A stretch of DNA of 55,558 nt from an uncultured Alistipes sp. (GTDB lineage Bacteria; Bacteroidota; Bacteroidia; Bacteroidales; Rikenellaceae), in assembly GCA_904502005.1 (NCBI GenBank), contig CAJGDC010000004.1:1-55558 (forward strand). Reading direction: 5' to 3'. Made by a program: the position numbers and the translations under genes. The notes beneath the pieces were generated by a model. That model saw nothing but the letters and a program-made list of their open reading frames with translations, was not told the DNA's origin and ran no database searches. This document shows, one piece after another, positions 17,485-26,606 of the stretch; position 1 is the first letter of the stretch; the number at the start of each line of letters is the position of its first letter.

Positions 17485-18329
17485 GAGTTGCAGTAGTTGG
17501 TTTGGGCCTTATTGGTGGCTCGTTTGCCCTTGCCCTAAAGGATAAAAATATTGCTAGTAGCGTCGTGGGCGTTGAGGCTAATCCAGCCCATGCTCAGTTA
17601 GCGGTTAAGTTGGGTCTTGTAGATAGTGTTCTGCCGCTTAATGAGGCCGTGGAGGGTGCGGATTTGATTGCCCTTGCTGTGCCGGTGGATGCGATTCCGC
17701 AGTTGGCGATAAAGATACTCAATAGGGTGACGGCGAATCAGATTGTAATTGATATGGGCTCTACAAAGGAGGAACTGTGTGAAATTATCTCACAACATCC
17801 TGCTCGCGGACGCTTTGTGGCTACGCACCCGATGTGGGGTACGGAGTTCAGTGGTCCTGAGGCTGCAACCGCAGACTCTTTTGTGGGACGAAGTGTGGTC
17901 ATTTGCGAGTCTGAACGCTCTGATGATGATGCTCTAATGGCGGTAGAGAATATCTACACCCGTTTAGGAATGTCGTTGCTCAAGATGAATCCAGAGCAGC
18001 ACGACCTGCATGCAGCCTATGTGAGCCATATCTCGCATATTACATCGTTTATCCTCTCTACTACGGTCCTTGAGAAGGAACGCGAGGAGGAGGCTATTTT
18101 TAACCTTGCAGGTGGTGGTTTTGATAGTACCGTACGACTTGCTAAGAGTAGCGCAAAGACGTGGATTCCAATTTTTTTGCAGAATAAGTATAATGTTCTC
18201 GATGTGCTCCGCGAATATATCCACCAGCTCAGTATCTTCCGTAAGGCTCTGGAGAAGGATGATACTCAGACCCTTGAGGATATTATTACCCGCGCAAATG
18301 ATATAAAGAAAGTTTTACATAAAAATTAA
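17481..18329 (+). CDS. tyrA: Prephenate dehydrogenase
   Basis: TyrA oxidatively decarboxylates prephenate to hydroxyphenylpyruvate. The 282-residue protein opens with the Rossmann motif VVGLGLIGGSFALAL (residues 4-18), carries the catalytic His in ATHPMWGTEFSGP, and has the all-helical second domain, with YVSHISHITSF and LAGGGFDSTVRLAKSSAKTW. No ACT or mutase domain is attached. It overlaps the aminotransferase by ATGA and precedes the DAHP synthase fusion by six bases. Confidence 0.93.
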   Translation: MRVAVVGLGLIGGSFALALKDKNIASSVVGVEANPAHAQLAVKLGLVDSVLPLNEAVEGADLIALAVPVDAIPQLAIKILNRVTANQIVIDMGSTKEELCEIISQHPARGRFVATHPMWGTEFSGPEAATADSFVGRSVVICESERSDDDALMAVENIYTRLGMSLLKMNPEQHDLHAAYVSHISHITSFILSTTVLEKEREEEAIFNLAGGGFDSTVRLAKSSAKTWIPIFLQNKYNVLDVLREYIHQLSIFRKALEKDDTQTLEDIITRANDIKKVLHKN

Positions 18330-18335
18330 CATGCC

Positions 18336-19391
18336 ATGATAGACTTGACATCAAAAAAACCGATAATAATCTCTGGCCCATGCTCGGCCGAAACTCTTGA
18401 GCAGACCCTTGCAACTGCTCAAGCTCTTGCTGCATCAGGTAAGGTCGATATTTTCCGTGCGGGCGTGTGGAAGCCTCGCACCAAACCAGGCATGTTTGAG
18501 GGCAATGGCGAGAAGGCGCTGCCTTGGCTCGTCGAGGTTAAAAATGCTACAGGTCTACCCGTAGCTACAGAGGTTGCCAATGCAAAGCATGTTGAGGCTG
18601 CGCTAAAGTATGGCGTAGATCTGTTGTGGATTGGCGCTCGTACAACCTCTAATCCATTTAGCGTGCAGGAGGTCGCTGAGGCAATCGGTGGGGCAGATGT
18701 GCCAGTGCTGGTGAAAAACCCTATGAATGCCGATGTGGAGCTGTGGAATGGAGCCGTTGAGCGCCTTGCTGCCCGTGGCGTGAAGAGGCTGGGACTTATC
18801 CATCGCGGCTTCTCGGGCTATGGCTCGTCGCAGTATCGTAATACACCAATGTGGCACCTGGCTCTGGAGATTATGAAACGCCTGCCGGAGCTGCCAATCT
18901 TCTGCGACCCGTCACATATCTGCGGTAATCGCACCGGACTTCTGGAGGTCTCTCAGCAGGCTGCCGATTTGAACTTTAATGGACTTATGCTTGAGAGCCA
19001 TGTCACCCCCGATTCTGCATGGTCGGATGCCAAACAGCAGGTTACTCCAGAGCGTTTGACTGAACTGCTCGATAGCGTTATCTGGCGCGCTGAGGGCTCA
19101 GATTCTGTGGCTTACCAAACCTCTCTTGACGAACTTCGTGGCGTTATCGACCGCCTTGATGACGAAATTCTTAAACTGCTCTCTCGACGCATGGAGGCCG
19201 CCGAAGGTATCGGTCGCATTAAACGCGAAAATAACGTTATGATTCTTCAAGCCTCGCGCTGGAACCAGGTCGTTGAGCGCGTGCTCGCTCGCTCTGAAGA
19301 GCTGGGGCTAAGCCAAGACTTTCTGAAGATAATCCTCGAAGCAATCCATATCGAGAGCATCAACAAACAAAACCACGTGATGAAACAGTAA
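18336..19391 (+). CDS. Bifunctional DAHP synthase / chorismate mutase
   Basis: Residues 1-255 form a DAHP synthase with ISGPCSAETLEQ, RAGVWKPRTKPGMFEG, WIGARTTSNPFS, VKNPMN, GLIHRGFSGYG and the metal-site CDPSHICGN. Residues 265-345 form an AroQ-type chorismate mutase (LDELRGVIDRLDDEIL and RRMEAAEGIGRIKRENN). The protein therefore covers the first shikimate-pathway step and the first committed step to Phe and Tyr. Such fusions often have the mutase end act as a regulatory domain for the synthase. It is last in the attenuated operon and is followed by a terminator. Confidence 0.95.
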   Translation: MIDLTSKKPIIISGPCSAETLEQTLATAQALAASGKVDIFRAGVWKPRTKPGMFEGNGEKALPWLVEVKNATGLPVATEVANAKHVEAALKYGVDLLWIGARTTSNPFSVQEVAEAIGGADVPVLVKNPMNADVELWNGAVERLAARGVKRLGLIHRGFSGYGSSQYRNTPMWHLALEIMKRLPELPIFCDPSHICGNRTGLLEVSQQAADLNFNGLMLESHVTPDSAWSDAKQQVTPERLTELLDSVIWRAEGSDSVAYQTSLDELRGVIDRLDDEILKLLSRRMEAAEGIGRIKRENNVMILQASRWNQVVERVLARSEELGLSQDFLKIILEAIHIESINKQNHVMKQ

Positions 19392-19396
19392 AACAG

Positions 19397-19421
19397 AAGC
19401 CGCTCCCCCACAGAGCGGCTT
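19397..19421. terminator. Terminator between the aromatic operon and the 19489 lipoprotein gene
   Basis: AAGCCGCT and AGCGGCTT form an eight-pair stem. Convergent genes lie on both sides, so it may act in both directions. The T run on the + side is weak. Confidence 0.6.
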
Positions 19422-19447
19422 CCTTATAAACCTTTTTAACAAAAAGT

Positions 19448-19479
19448 GGCAGATAATCAAGACCACCTGCCAGGGTCTT
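19448..19479 (-). repeat. 32-nt post-stop element, copy 1 (interleaved stems)
   Basis: It lies within 10 bases downstream of the 19489 stop codon and matches 25 of 32 positions of 39311-39342. Two complementary pairs are interleaved (GGCAG...AAGACC...CTGCC...GGTCTT), the order of an H-type pseudoknot. See findings. Confidence 0.6.
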
Positions 19480-19488
19480 TATTCTTTT

Positions 19489-22400
19489 TTACTCCAATAC
19501 TGTAACATTCTTGCTAGAGTCGATAGTCATCAACTTGCCATCAAGAGCAATCTGAGTGTACGCAACACCGTTTACAGTAATAGCATTGCCTGCTACAACG
19601 TTCTTAATTCTCCACTCACCAGAGAAGTGCTCTGAGTAAGTGTTGTCGTTAGCTACCAACTTGTGAGCAACGCCAACGCCAGAGCTCTGGAAGTTATCAA
19701 GCTCGATAGCTGCGCAGTTCTGGTTTGCAATAGCACCAGCCTTTGCACCAGCTGTAGCGTTGAATGTACAACCCTCAACCTTAACATCATTTGCACCAGC
19801 ACCCTCGTTGTAGATAAGGATAGCCTTGCCAGCGGTGTTGAATGTGCAGTTGTTAAACTCTGCTTTCTTTGCACCATAAACCCAAATGTACTGACCGTTG
19901 TTCAACTCAAAGTCACAACCGTTAAATACAACCTGCTCACCATATAGGCACATCTCGCCCTTAACAGTTACATCGTTGTAAGTTACACTATTAACGTGCT
20001 GAATACCTGTTGCATAACCCTTACCCTGAACAGTGATACCATTCAAAGTAATGTTGTTACCATTAAGATTTGGCTTGTCGATAGTCAATACAACGTCCTT
20101 ATCACCATAGATAGCTACATCCTTACCAACTGCAGGGAGTGTATAGTTACCAGCAGCAAGGTATACCTTATCATTGTTAGCAATAGCATCATTCAAATCT
20201 GTGTTGTTTTCAACAACTGCACCATTAAATGAAACAGTCCAAGTTGAACCATTCTGAGTAGCCTTATAACCCTCAGGTACCCAAGTAGATGGGTCAAAGT
20301 TGAATGTACCACCAGTGATGATAACCTTACCACCGTTAGAAGTTACAACCTTGTTGTTAGAAGCTACGCCACCGAAGTTACCACCCTTAACATAGATAGT
20401 AGAGTAGTTATCAGCCCAGAAGTATGCATTTCTTGCAGTGTTATTCTTGAATGTACCATCGTTGATAGTGATTGTAGAACCGTTCCATGCACAGAAAATG
20501 TAGCGTGATGTACGCTCAGGCTTGTGGTCGATAATACCGTTGTTGAATACTACATTTGCACCCTCAGAAGCGAGCACACCTGCGCGAGTAAAGTTTGCAT
20601 TGTTGATCTCAACGTCATTCTCACCATAAATCTCAAGAGCATACCAAGTTGAGCTTGCAGTAGAACCTGCATTAAGCTCTTTACCCTGGAAATCGAGAAC
20701 AACATCGCGCTCAACCTCAAAACCAATACCTACGCTATTGATTGGACTCTCAACAGTGACGTCACCATTACTATTGATCGCTGCATCAAAAGCAGAAGCA
20801 GAAATGATAGGACCAACATATGCATCGAAGCCCTCAGCACCGTCCAAAGTGAAAGTACCCTTAGGAGCTTCAGGAGCTACTCCATCCTCGTACTCGTTAG
20901 AGCAGAATGCGATCTCGTAAGAGTCACCTACCAATGCGTTCTCGCCAACAAACTTAACAGTTGCCTTGCAAGCGTCATTGTTCATCTTACGAACATTTAC
21001 AGGGATGTAAGCCTCAATTCGGCTACCAGAGATAGTAACAGCAACCTCGCGAGACTTCTCACCGTCCAAACGTACACCGTAACCAGTTGCGTAAATTACA
21101 GAACCGCTGATAGTAGCGCTTGCCATATTACCCAAAGAGATACCATTCTTACAGTTAAGAACCTTTACATTCTCGATAACTGTTGCGTTGTCTGTGCTCT
21201 GGAACTGAGCGAGAGAGTGGATGTTCTCTGCAGTACAGTTCTTAACAACAGCGTTGTAAGTAGTGAGCAACTTGATACCAACAACACCCTCGTTGTATGC
21301 AGGTGAAGAGAAAGTACAGTTGTCAACTGTTACGTTGTGTGAGTAGTTGTATCTGTTGTTTATCTGTGTAGGAGCGGAGATAAAGTCCTTCTTAGACTCA
21401 GTTACGAAGTTAACGTTTGTAATAGTCAAAGTTTCAGTACCCTTTGCGCGAGCATCACCGTTAATAGTGATAGTACCGTCAAACTTGTACTTCTTCTCGT
21501 TACCATCGATAATGAAGTCGAGACCTTCCTTCTGAACTACAGTTACATCACCCTTCATGTCTGCGCCGAGGACAATCTTAACAACCTCATTAACCTCATT
21601 AGTCTCGTCAGCCTTAGCGTTGTCAAGAATCAACTGAAGGTCCTCAATAGTTGTAACATAGTTGTTAGCAGGCTCGTTGAAACCAGGAACAATAACAACA
21701 TTGAAGTCGTACTCAGAAGAGAGGAGATTACCAACGATGTTTGTGCGGTAGTTACGCTGAAGAGGTACGTTGTCATATTTGCGAGTATAAGTAGTACCAT
21801 CAAAGTCAGTGAAGATGTACTCAGCAGTAACGTTCTGCTTCTTGTTAACAAGCAGGTAGTTCATTGAGAGGTACTCATAATTAACCTCAGAAACCTTAAG
21901 AGCCTCCTCTGGCTTCAGTGCAATAGTAAATTCAGCCTCAACCTCACCCGCTACATCAGTTGCAACGTTATCATCAGCCTCATCTACAAGGTTGAGAACA
22001 TTAGCAACGTTCTTAACCTTAACCTGAGACATAATCTTTGATACGTCAACACCATTGTTGCCAATCTTTGTAACCTCATCATCAGAAAGACCTGCGTTGA
22101 GCTGTGCAAATGGACGGTAAAGATGGAACTCTGGGTTCTTCTCATCGCCAGCAACGAAATTGTTGTCTACAAGGAAGAATGCATCACGCTCGTCATCCTG
22201 TGAGATAGAACCGTAAGTTACAGTCATCCTACGCGCTGTCCAGTCCATAGAGTAACAATTAGCAGGAGCCTCGCTACTCTGTGCCCAGAATACAAGATCA
22301 TAAGTCTTGTCCTTCAAAAGAACAACTGGGATGCTTGCAGTGTGTTTGATTGGGTCTACTGGATAACCTTCATCAACAGTAAGGTCATCAAGGTAGTCGC

Positions 22401-22602
22401 CATTCTTGTCGTATACGCCGAGGTAAACGACATCGACATTGTTAGCCTCACCATAGGCACGGGTGCCCATGTCGGCTAGATTTGCAGTGAAGGTAACTTC
22501 GACCTCACCGCCGCCAATTGAAGAGCTGATGTCCTCCTTGGCGCAAGATACTGCGCTGAAAATAACAGCAGCAGCCATCACGAAACGAAAGAATCTTTTC
22601 AT
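19489..22602 (-). CDS. Large fimbrillin-like surface lipoprotein with beta-helix region
   Basis: The 1037-residue precursor has a lipoprotein signal ending at FSAVSC (Cys20). After the Cys comes AKED, which resembles the K-(D/E)2 surface-export signal of Bacteroidota lipoproteins. Residues 25-310 resemble fimbrillin-like (Mfa/FimA-type, DUF6562-like) domains, with VEVTFTANL, the RPFAQLNAG block and PLQRNYRTNIVGNLL. Residues 320-1000 hold many short repeats rich in Asn, Gly and Val (for example TITNVNF, VTVDNCTF, VEGCTFNA) typical of a right-handed beta-helix. Adhesion or glycan contact is likely, but no enzyme motif is visible. Its transcript has a long leader with an upstream ORF. Confidence 0.85.
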   Translation of the reverse strand: MKRFFRFVMAAAVIFSAVSCAKEDISSSIGGGEVEVTFTANLADMGTRAYGEANNVDVVYLGVYDKNGDYLDDLTVDEGYPVDPIKHTASIPVVLLKDKTYDLVFWAQSSEAPANCYSMDWTARRMTVTYGSISQDDERDAFFLVDNNFVAGDEKNPEFHLYRPFAQLNAGLSDDEVTKIGNNGVDVSKIMSQVKVKNVANVLNLVDEADDNVATDVAGEVEAEFTIALKPEEALKVSEVNYEYLSMNYLLVNKKQNVTAEYIFTDFDGTTYTRKYDNVPLQRNYRTNIVGNLLSSEYDFNVVIVPGFNEPANNYVTTIEDLQLILDNAKADETNEVNEVVKIVLGADMKGDVTVVQKEGLDFIIDGNEKKYKFDGTITINGDARAKGTETLTITNVNFVTESKKDFISAPTQINNRYNYSHNVTVDNCTFSSPAYNEGVVGIKLLTTYNAVVKNCTAENIHSLAQFQSTDNATVIENVKVLNCKNGISLGNMASATISGSVIYATGYGVRLDGEKSREVAVTISGSRIEAYIPVNVRKMNNDACKATVKFVGENALVGDSYEIAFCSNEYEDGVAPEAPKGTFTLDGAEGFDAYVGPIISASAFDAAINSNGDVTVESPINSVGIGFEVERDVVLDFQGKELNAGSTASSTWYALEIYGENDVEINNANFTRAGVLASEGANVVFNNGIIDHKPERTSRYIFCAWNGSTITINDGTFKNNTARNAYFWADNYSTIYVKGGNFGGVASNNKVVTSNGGKVIITGGTFNFDPSTWVPEGYKATQNGSTWTVSFNGAVVENNTDLNDAIANNDKVYLAAGNYTLPAVGKDVAIYGDKDVVLTIDKPNLNGNNITLNGITVQGKGYATGIQHVNSVTYNDVTVKGEMCLYGEQVVFNGCDFELNNGQYIWVYGAKKAEFNNCTFNTAGKAILIYNEGAGANDVKVEGCTFNATAGAKAGAIANQNCAAIELDNFQSSGVGVAHKLVANDNTYSEHFSGEWRIKNVVAGNAITVNGVAYTQIALDGKLMTIDSSKNVTVLE

Positions 22603-22790
22603 AATGCTTTTTTGTTAATTAATAAGTTATAAAATGTGGAAAATATAGAAACAAAATCGTTTGGGCCGTGATAGACACCACGACCTAAATAATTTTCTAA
22701 ACTATCGTAAGTTATTGATTTATAGACACTTAAAATCCCCCCCCCGAATGCGGAGTGGTTGCACATTGGATATATGCAATAAGTTGTCAT
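22599..22790 (-). CDS. Upstream ORF in the leader of the 19489 gene (contains G9 tract)
   Basis: A 63-codon ORF starts about 18 bases after the predicted transcription start. It runs the full leader, and its stop overlaps the main start codon in ATGA. It begins MTTYCIYPMCNHSAFGGG. The three Gly codons are one run of nine G (22737-22745 on the other strand as C9). A gain or loss of one G would bring a stop within about two to six codons. A related ORF (42652-42753) with PLC and EGG in similar places precedes the paralogue. Translation is not proved; the ORF may instead mark a conserved RNA element. Confidence 0.45.
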   Translation of the reverse strand: MTTYCIYPMCNHSAFGGGILSVYKSITYDSLENYLGRGVYHGPNDFVSIFSTFYNLLINKKAL

Positions 22791-22814
22791 TGTTCTTTTC
22801 TTGGAATGTTTGAG

Positions 22815-22846
22815 CAAAAGTAACAAAAATTTGCTGGCTTTGCAAA
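22815..22846 (-). promoter_or_regulatory. Promoter of the 19489 lipoprotein gene
   Basis: On the - strand, TTTG (22846-22843) and TACTTTTG (22822-22815) are 20 bases apart. Predicted start is near 22808, giving a leader of about 205 bases. The 22603-22970 gap therefore holds this leader (with the upstream ORF), the promoter, and the terminator of the esterase gene. Confidence 0.7.
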
Positions 22847-22855
22847 CATTTTTAC

Positions 22856-22888
22856 AAAAAAATAGCACCCGCGAAGGTGCTATTTTTT
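22856..22888. terminator. Terminator after the esterase gene
   Basis: AATAGCACC and GGTGCTATT form a nine-pair stem, with A7 on one side and T7 on the other. It serves the - strand esterase gene and could work both ways. Confidence 0.8.
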
Positions 22889-22970
22889 TGCGCTATATAA
22901 TAAATATAGGTGATTTTACTATTTTTTCAGATCTATATGCAGTAAAACAGAGTGTTACTTAGCTCTTTTT

Positions 22971-24383
22971 CTATCCCTGTTTTTCTGACTTTGGCAACCC
23001 GTTGTGCGTTCCACTACGAAGGAGTTTGCGGATGTATAGTTTTCCTCTGCTGACGGCAAAGAGATAGTTGCCGGCAAATGCTATTGTATTTACATAACCT
23101 CCTGGTAGTGAGATTATTGTCCTCACACGGCCATTCTGGTCGCACACCTGAATACCTATGTCAGAGGCAACATATAAGTAACCGGAAGCATCGTAGAGAA
23201 TTTGCCCGGCATCAGCATATAGATAGTAAAATTGCTGACCATGTGATAGTTTTCCATCTGGAGTTACAATATAATCCCAAATCCAGTTACTACCTTCAAC
23301 GCGCTTAGCTATATGTGTGCCGCCAGGATATATGGCTGTATATGGGTCGGTTAATGCAATTTTACCCTTTGCTTTTGTGCGAGTGCCGTCTATTGAGATA
23401 AACTCCTTGCTTCTGCCCGTTTGTAGTATAACCTTCTCTTCTGAGTATGGGTGAAGTATAGCTCCATCTGCAATATCCTCGGCAATACACCTCCACTCGT
23501 GGCCTTCAGAGAACATCGAGGCAACAGTTTTACTCTGGCTCTTGCCCTTTTTAGGTAGTTCTGGCCAATCTTTGAAGAGCCAGCGCATAACATCGGGCAT
23601 AATCTTTCGTGCATTTTTAGAAGAGTGTCCGCCCTCATCCCAAGAGTATTCTACCTCATAACCCGCAAATTGCAGTGCCGAGAGCATCAATTCGTTATAC
23701 TCAAACCAACTGCCAAAGAGTGGATTCCAGGTATCTTTGTCATTGTCTTGCAAAAATACTCTTATTGCTCGTGGTTCACATTTACGCACAAGGGCAGGGA
23801 ATTGATCGCCACCACGGAACGAGACAAAGGTACCACAAGAGGCATAGACGCGCGAAAAGAGGTCTGGTCGTTGCCATGCCGCATTGAAGGCGCATATTCC
23901 GCCGCTGCTATTGCCATATATAGCACGGTCGGTGGCGCGGTTAGAGATTTTTATTGGGCGTCCATCCTGGGTTTTATGGGTGCACACTGCAGGCAAGACC
24001 TCTGTTTCGAGAAACTCTGCATAGCGACCATCCATTCTGTCAAGCTCGTTGCTACGGTTATAGCGAACAACTTTATCCTCCGCATCACGAATCTGACCCG
24101 GGCTAACAAACACGCCTATAATTACAGGAATACTGCCTTCTGCTATCAGTTGGTCAATTGTGTCAAACATAAAACTTCCTCCTGATACAGAGAGCCATAG
24201 ACAAGCGGGTTTATTGCCGTCGTACTCCTTTGGGACATAGATAGTTATGCTACGTGAGGTGCCAGGGTAGATCTTGGAGTTCTCCATCTTAAATTTGACT
24301 ATCTCGCCATTGTAAGCAAAAGTCTCAAGCGATGCCATTGCAAAGCAGAATATTAAGATTATTGCCTTAAGAGTCTGTTTCAT
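22971..24383 (-). CDS. Secreted esterase D/feruloyl-esterase-like hydrolase
   Basis: The 470-residue protein has an ordinary signal peptide (KAIILIFCFAMASLETFA). It carries an alpha/beta-hydrolase domain of the esterase D (CE1-like) type at residues 25-275. The nucleophile Ser is in YGNSSGGICAF, and the likely catalytic His is in WDEGGHSSKNA, with an Asp in the LQDNDKDTW region. Residues 300-460 form a second, beta-rich part (LTDPYTAIYPGGTH, LYADAGQILYDASGYLYVAS) resembling SMP-30-like propeller blades. Expected work is release of ester-linked groups from glycans in the periplasm or at the surface; the exact substrate is unknown. It is monocistronic, with a -7 box TAACTTTG at 24426-24419. Confidence 0.85.
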   Translation of the reverse strand: MKQTLKAIILIFCFAMASLETFAYNGEIVKFKMENSKIYPGTSRSITIYVPKEYDGNKPACLWLSVSGGSFMFDTIDQLIAEGSIPVIIGVFVSPGQIRDAEDKVVRYNRSNELDRMDGRYAEFLETEVLPAVCTHKTQDGRPIKISNRATDRAIYGNSSGGICAFNAAWQRPDLFSRVYASCGTFVSFRGGDQFPALVRKCEPRAIRVFLQDNDKDTWNPLFGSWFEYNELMLSALQFAGYEVEYSWDEGGHSSKNARKIMPDVMRWLFKDWPELPKKGKSQSKTVASMFSEGHEWRCIAEDIADGAILHPYSEEKVILQTGRSKEFISIDGTRTKAKGKIALTDPYTAIYPGGTHIAKRVEGSNWIWDYIVTPDGKLSHGQQFYYLYADAGQILYDASGYLYVASDIGIQVCDQNGRVRTIISLPGGYVNTIAFAGNYLFAVSRGKLYIRKLLRSGTHNGLPKSEKQG

Positions 24384-24418
24384 AGTTAAGTTTTGTTAGT
24401 TGTTTTGTATTGGTTTAG

Positions 24419-24426
24419 CAAAGTTA
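24419..24426 (-). promoter_or_regulatory. -7 element of the esterase gene
   Basis: TAACTTTG on the - strand lies 36 bases before the start codon. No convincing -33 element is seen, because that position falls in the loop of the neighbouring terminator hairpin. Confidence 0.45.
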
Positions 24427-24431
24427 AAAAA

Positions 24432-24466
24432 ATATACCAGAGTTTTAGGCCCTGGTATATTTTTTT
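24432..24466. terminator. Terminator of the M3 peptidase operon
   Basis: ATATACCAG and CTGGTATAT pair around an 11-base loop, with A and T runs on the two flanks. It ends the - strand M3 operon. Confidence 0.8.
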
Positions 24467-24478
24467 GTGAAGGTGAGT

Positions 24479-26599
24479 TTACTTCTTCAGACCCATTTGG
24501 TCAATCAGCGCCTGAGTTTGAGGTTTGTGACCGCGGAACTCAACATAGAGGTCCATAGGGTGAACCTTACCGCCAAAAGAGAGAAGCTTACGGAAGCCGG
24601 CAGCAGTCTTTGCATCGAAGATGCCGTTCTGCTGGAAGAGTGAGAAACCATCCGCAGCAAGTACCTCTGCCCACTTATAGCCGTAGTAACCGGCAGCGTA
24701 ACCGCCAGAGAAGATATGTCCGAATGCTGGTGCCATAGCGGTACCCTCAATAGCAGGAACGACCTTTGTAGACTCCATAGATGCCTTCTCAAATGCCTCT
24801 ACGTCGCCAGTATAAGGCTCTGTAAGGGTATGCCATGCCATATCTGTAAGACCGAATGAGAGCTGACGTACATTTGCGTACGCAGCAAGATAGTTCTTTG
24901 CAGCGACAATCTTCTCAATCAGCTCAACAGGCATAGTCTCGCCACTCTGGTAGTGCTTAGCCCACAAGTCAAGGTACTCCTTCTCATAAGCCCAGTTCTC
25001 CATAATCTGTGAAGGAAGCTCAACAAAGTCGCGGTAAACGCTTGTGCCATTAAGGCTCTCATACTTACCCTTTGCAAGCATGCCGTGCAGTGAGTGACCA
25101 AACTCGTGGAGGAAGGTTGTAAGCTCGTCAAATGTAAGCAGTGATGGAGTGGTTTCTGTAGGCTTTGTGAAGTTCATCACAAGCGATACGAGTGGACGAG
25201 TCTCAACGCCATTGTTAACAGATGTGCCACGGAACTCAGTCATCCATGCACCTGAACGCTTACTTGCGCGAGGGAAGAAGTCGAGGTAGAGAACAGCAAG
25301 GTGCTCACCATTATTATCCTTAACCTCATAAGCAGTTACATCAGGGTGGTAAACAGCGATATTCTCAGCCGGGGTAAATGTAAGACCATAGAGACGATTT
25401 GCGAGCATAAATACAGCGTCAATAACGTTGTCAAGCTTAAGGTAAGGCTTAACAAGCTCATCGCTTACAGCATACTTCTCGTTCTTGTACTTCTCGCTGT
25501 AGTAGCCAAAGTCCCAAGGCATTAGCTGACCCTCAAGACCTAAAGTCGCTGCATAAGCTGCAATGTCCTCAACATCCTTTGCTGCATACTCAATAGTTGC
25601 ACTACGAAGCTCCTCAAGGAATGAGAGAACTGTAGGGGTATTCTGTGCCATGCGGTTGTCAAGAACATAGTCTGCGTAGCACTTATAACCCAAAAGGTTG
25701 GCGATCTTAAGTCTGAGAGCTGTAATCTGGCGGATGTTGTCAGAGTTGTCAAATTCGCCACCCAGTGCGCGAGAGTTATATGCCTTCCAAAGCTTCTCCT
25801 TAATGTCGCGCTGTGAAGAGTAGGTCATAAATGGACCATAGCTTGGAGCCTTAAGGGTTACTGTCCAGCCCTTTTCGCCACGAGCCTTAGCCTCCATAGC
25901 AAGACCCTCCTTAACAAAACCTGGAAGTTCCTCAACAAGCTTAGCGTCTGTGATGTTATAGCTGAATGCGTTTGTTGCAGCAAGTGAGTTCTGGCCGAAC
26001 TTAAGTGTAAGACCACTCAGCTCGCCTGTGTACTGACGATAGAGCTCCTTATCCTGCTCAGAGAGGTTAGCACCGCCACGAACAAAGCCCTTGTAGGTAT
26101 CCTCAAGTAGCTTCTTATCCTCCTTAGAGAGGAAAAGACCTGGGTTTTCATAGACATACTTTACACGCTTAAAGAGCTCTGGATTGAGCGAAACGTCATT
26201 GCTTAGTGCAGTAAGTTTTGGCTGAATCTCAATAGCGATAGCCTGTAGTTCATCTGAGGTATTAGCCTCGTTGATGTTGAAGAATACGCCACCAATGCGG
26301 TCAAGGAGTGAGCCCTGAAGCTCAAGGGCGTAAATTGTATTAGCAAAGGTTGGCTTTGCAGGATTGTTTACAATAGCATCTACCTCGGCGCGAGAGACAG
26401 CAATTGCAGTCTCAAAAGCTGGCATATAATGCTCCAATTTAATCTGGTCAAATGGAGGTGTCTGATGTGGAGTGTTCCACTCAGCGAGCAGAGGGTTTGT
26501 GGTGTCAATCTCTGGCATTACAACGGTAGGCATTGTCTCGTTACCGCAGCCTGTCAATAGCAATGATGCTGACATAAGTGTAAATAGTGTTTTTTTCAT
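24479..26599 (-). CDS. M3 family metallopeptidase lipoprotein (Dcp/oligopeptidase-like)
   Basis: The 706-residue peptidase has the zinc motif HEFGHSLH near residue 497 with the upstream LTFDELTTFL helix. GIFDAKTAAGFRKLLSFGG sits near the C terminus. The N terminus is a lipoprotein signal (ASLLLTGC, Cys18), so it should be anchored to the outer or inner membrane and act in the periplasm or outside. M3 enzymes such as dipeptidyl carboxypeptidase and oligopeptidase A cut short peptides. It follows a second M3 lipoprotein (26607-28790) by seven bases; the two are diverged tandem copies. Confidence 0.94.
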   Translation of the reverse strand: MKKTLFTLMSASLLLTGCGNETMPTVVMPEIDTTNPLLAEWNTPHQTPPFDQIKLEHYMPAFETAIAVSRAEVDAIVNNPAKPTFANTIYALELQGSLLDRIGGVFFNINEANTSDELQAIAIEIQPKLTALSNDVSLNPELFKRVKYVYENPGLFLSKEDKKLLEDTYKGFVRGGANLSEQDKELYRQYTGELSGLTLKFGQNSLAATNAFSYNITDAKLVEELPGFVKEGLAMEAKARGEKGWTVTLKAPSYGPFMTYSSQRDIKEKLWKAYNSRALGGEFDNSDNIRQITALRLKIANLLGYKCYADYVLDNRMAQNTPTVLSFLEELRSATIEYAAKDVEDIAAYAATLGLEGQLMPWDFGYYSEKYKNEKYAVSDELVKPYLKLDNVIDAVFMLANRLYGLTFTPAENIAVYHPDVTAYEVKDNNGEHLAVLYLDFFPRASKRSGAWMTEFRGTSVNNGVETRPLVSLVMNFTKPTETTPSLLTFDELTTFLHEFGHSLHGMLAKGKYESLNGTSVYRDFVELPSQIMENWAYEKEYLDLWAKHYQSGETMPVELIEKIVAAKNYLAAYANVRQLSFGLTDMAWHTLTEPYTGDVEAFEKASMESTKVVPAIEGTAMAPAFGHIFSGGYAAGYYGYKWAEVLAADGFSLFQQNGIFDAKTAAGFRKLLSFGGKVHPMDLYVEFRGHKPQTQALIDQMGLKK

Positions 26600-26606
26600 A
26601 ACTTTA

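Noticed and set aside
23625..24185. 186-codon ORF antisense to the esterase gene
   Set aside because: It has low-complexity composition and no recognisable motif. The opposite strand encodes a clear hydrolase with a complete catalytic site.
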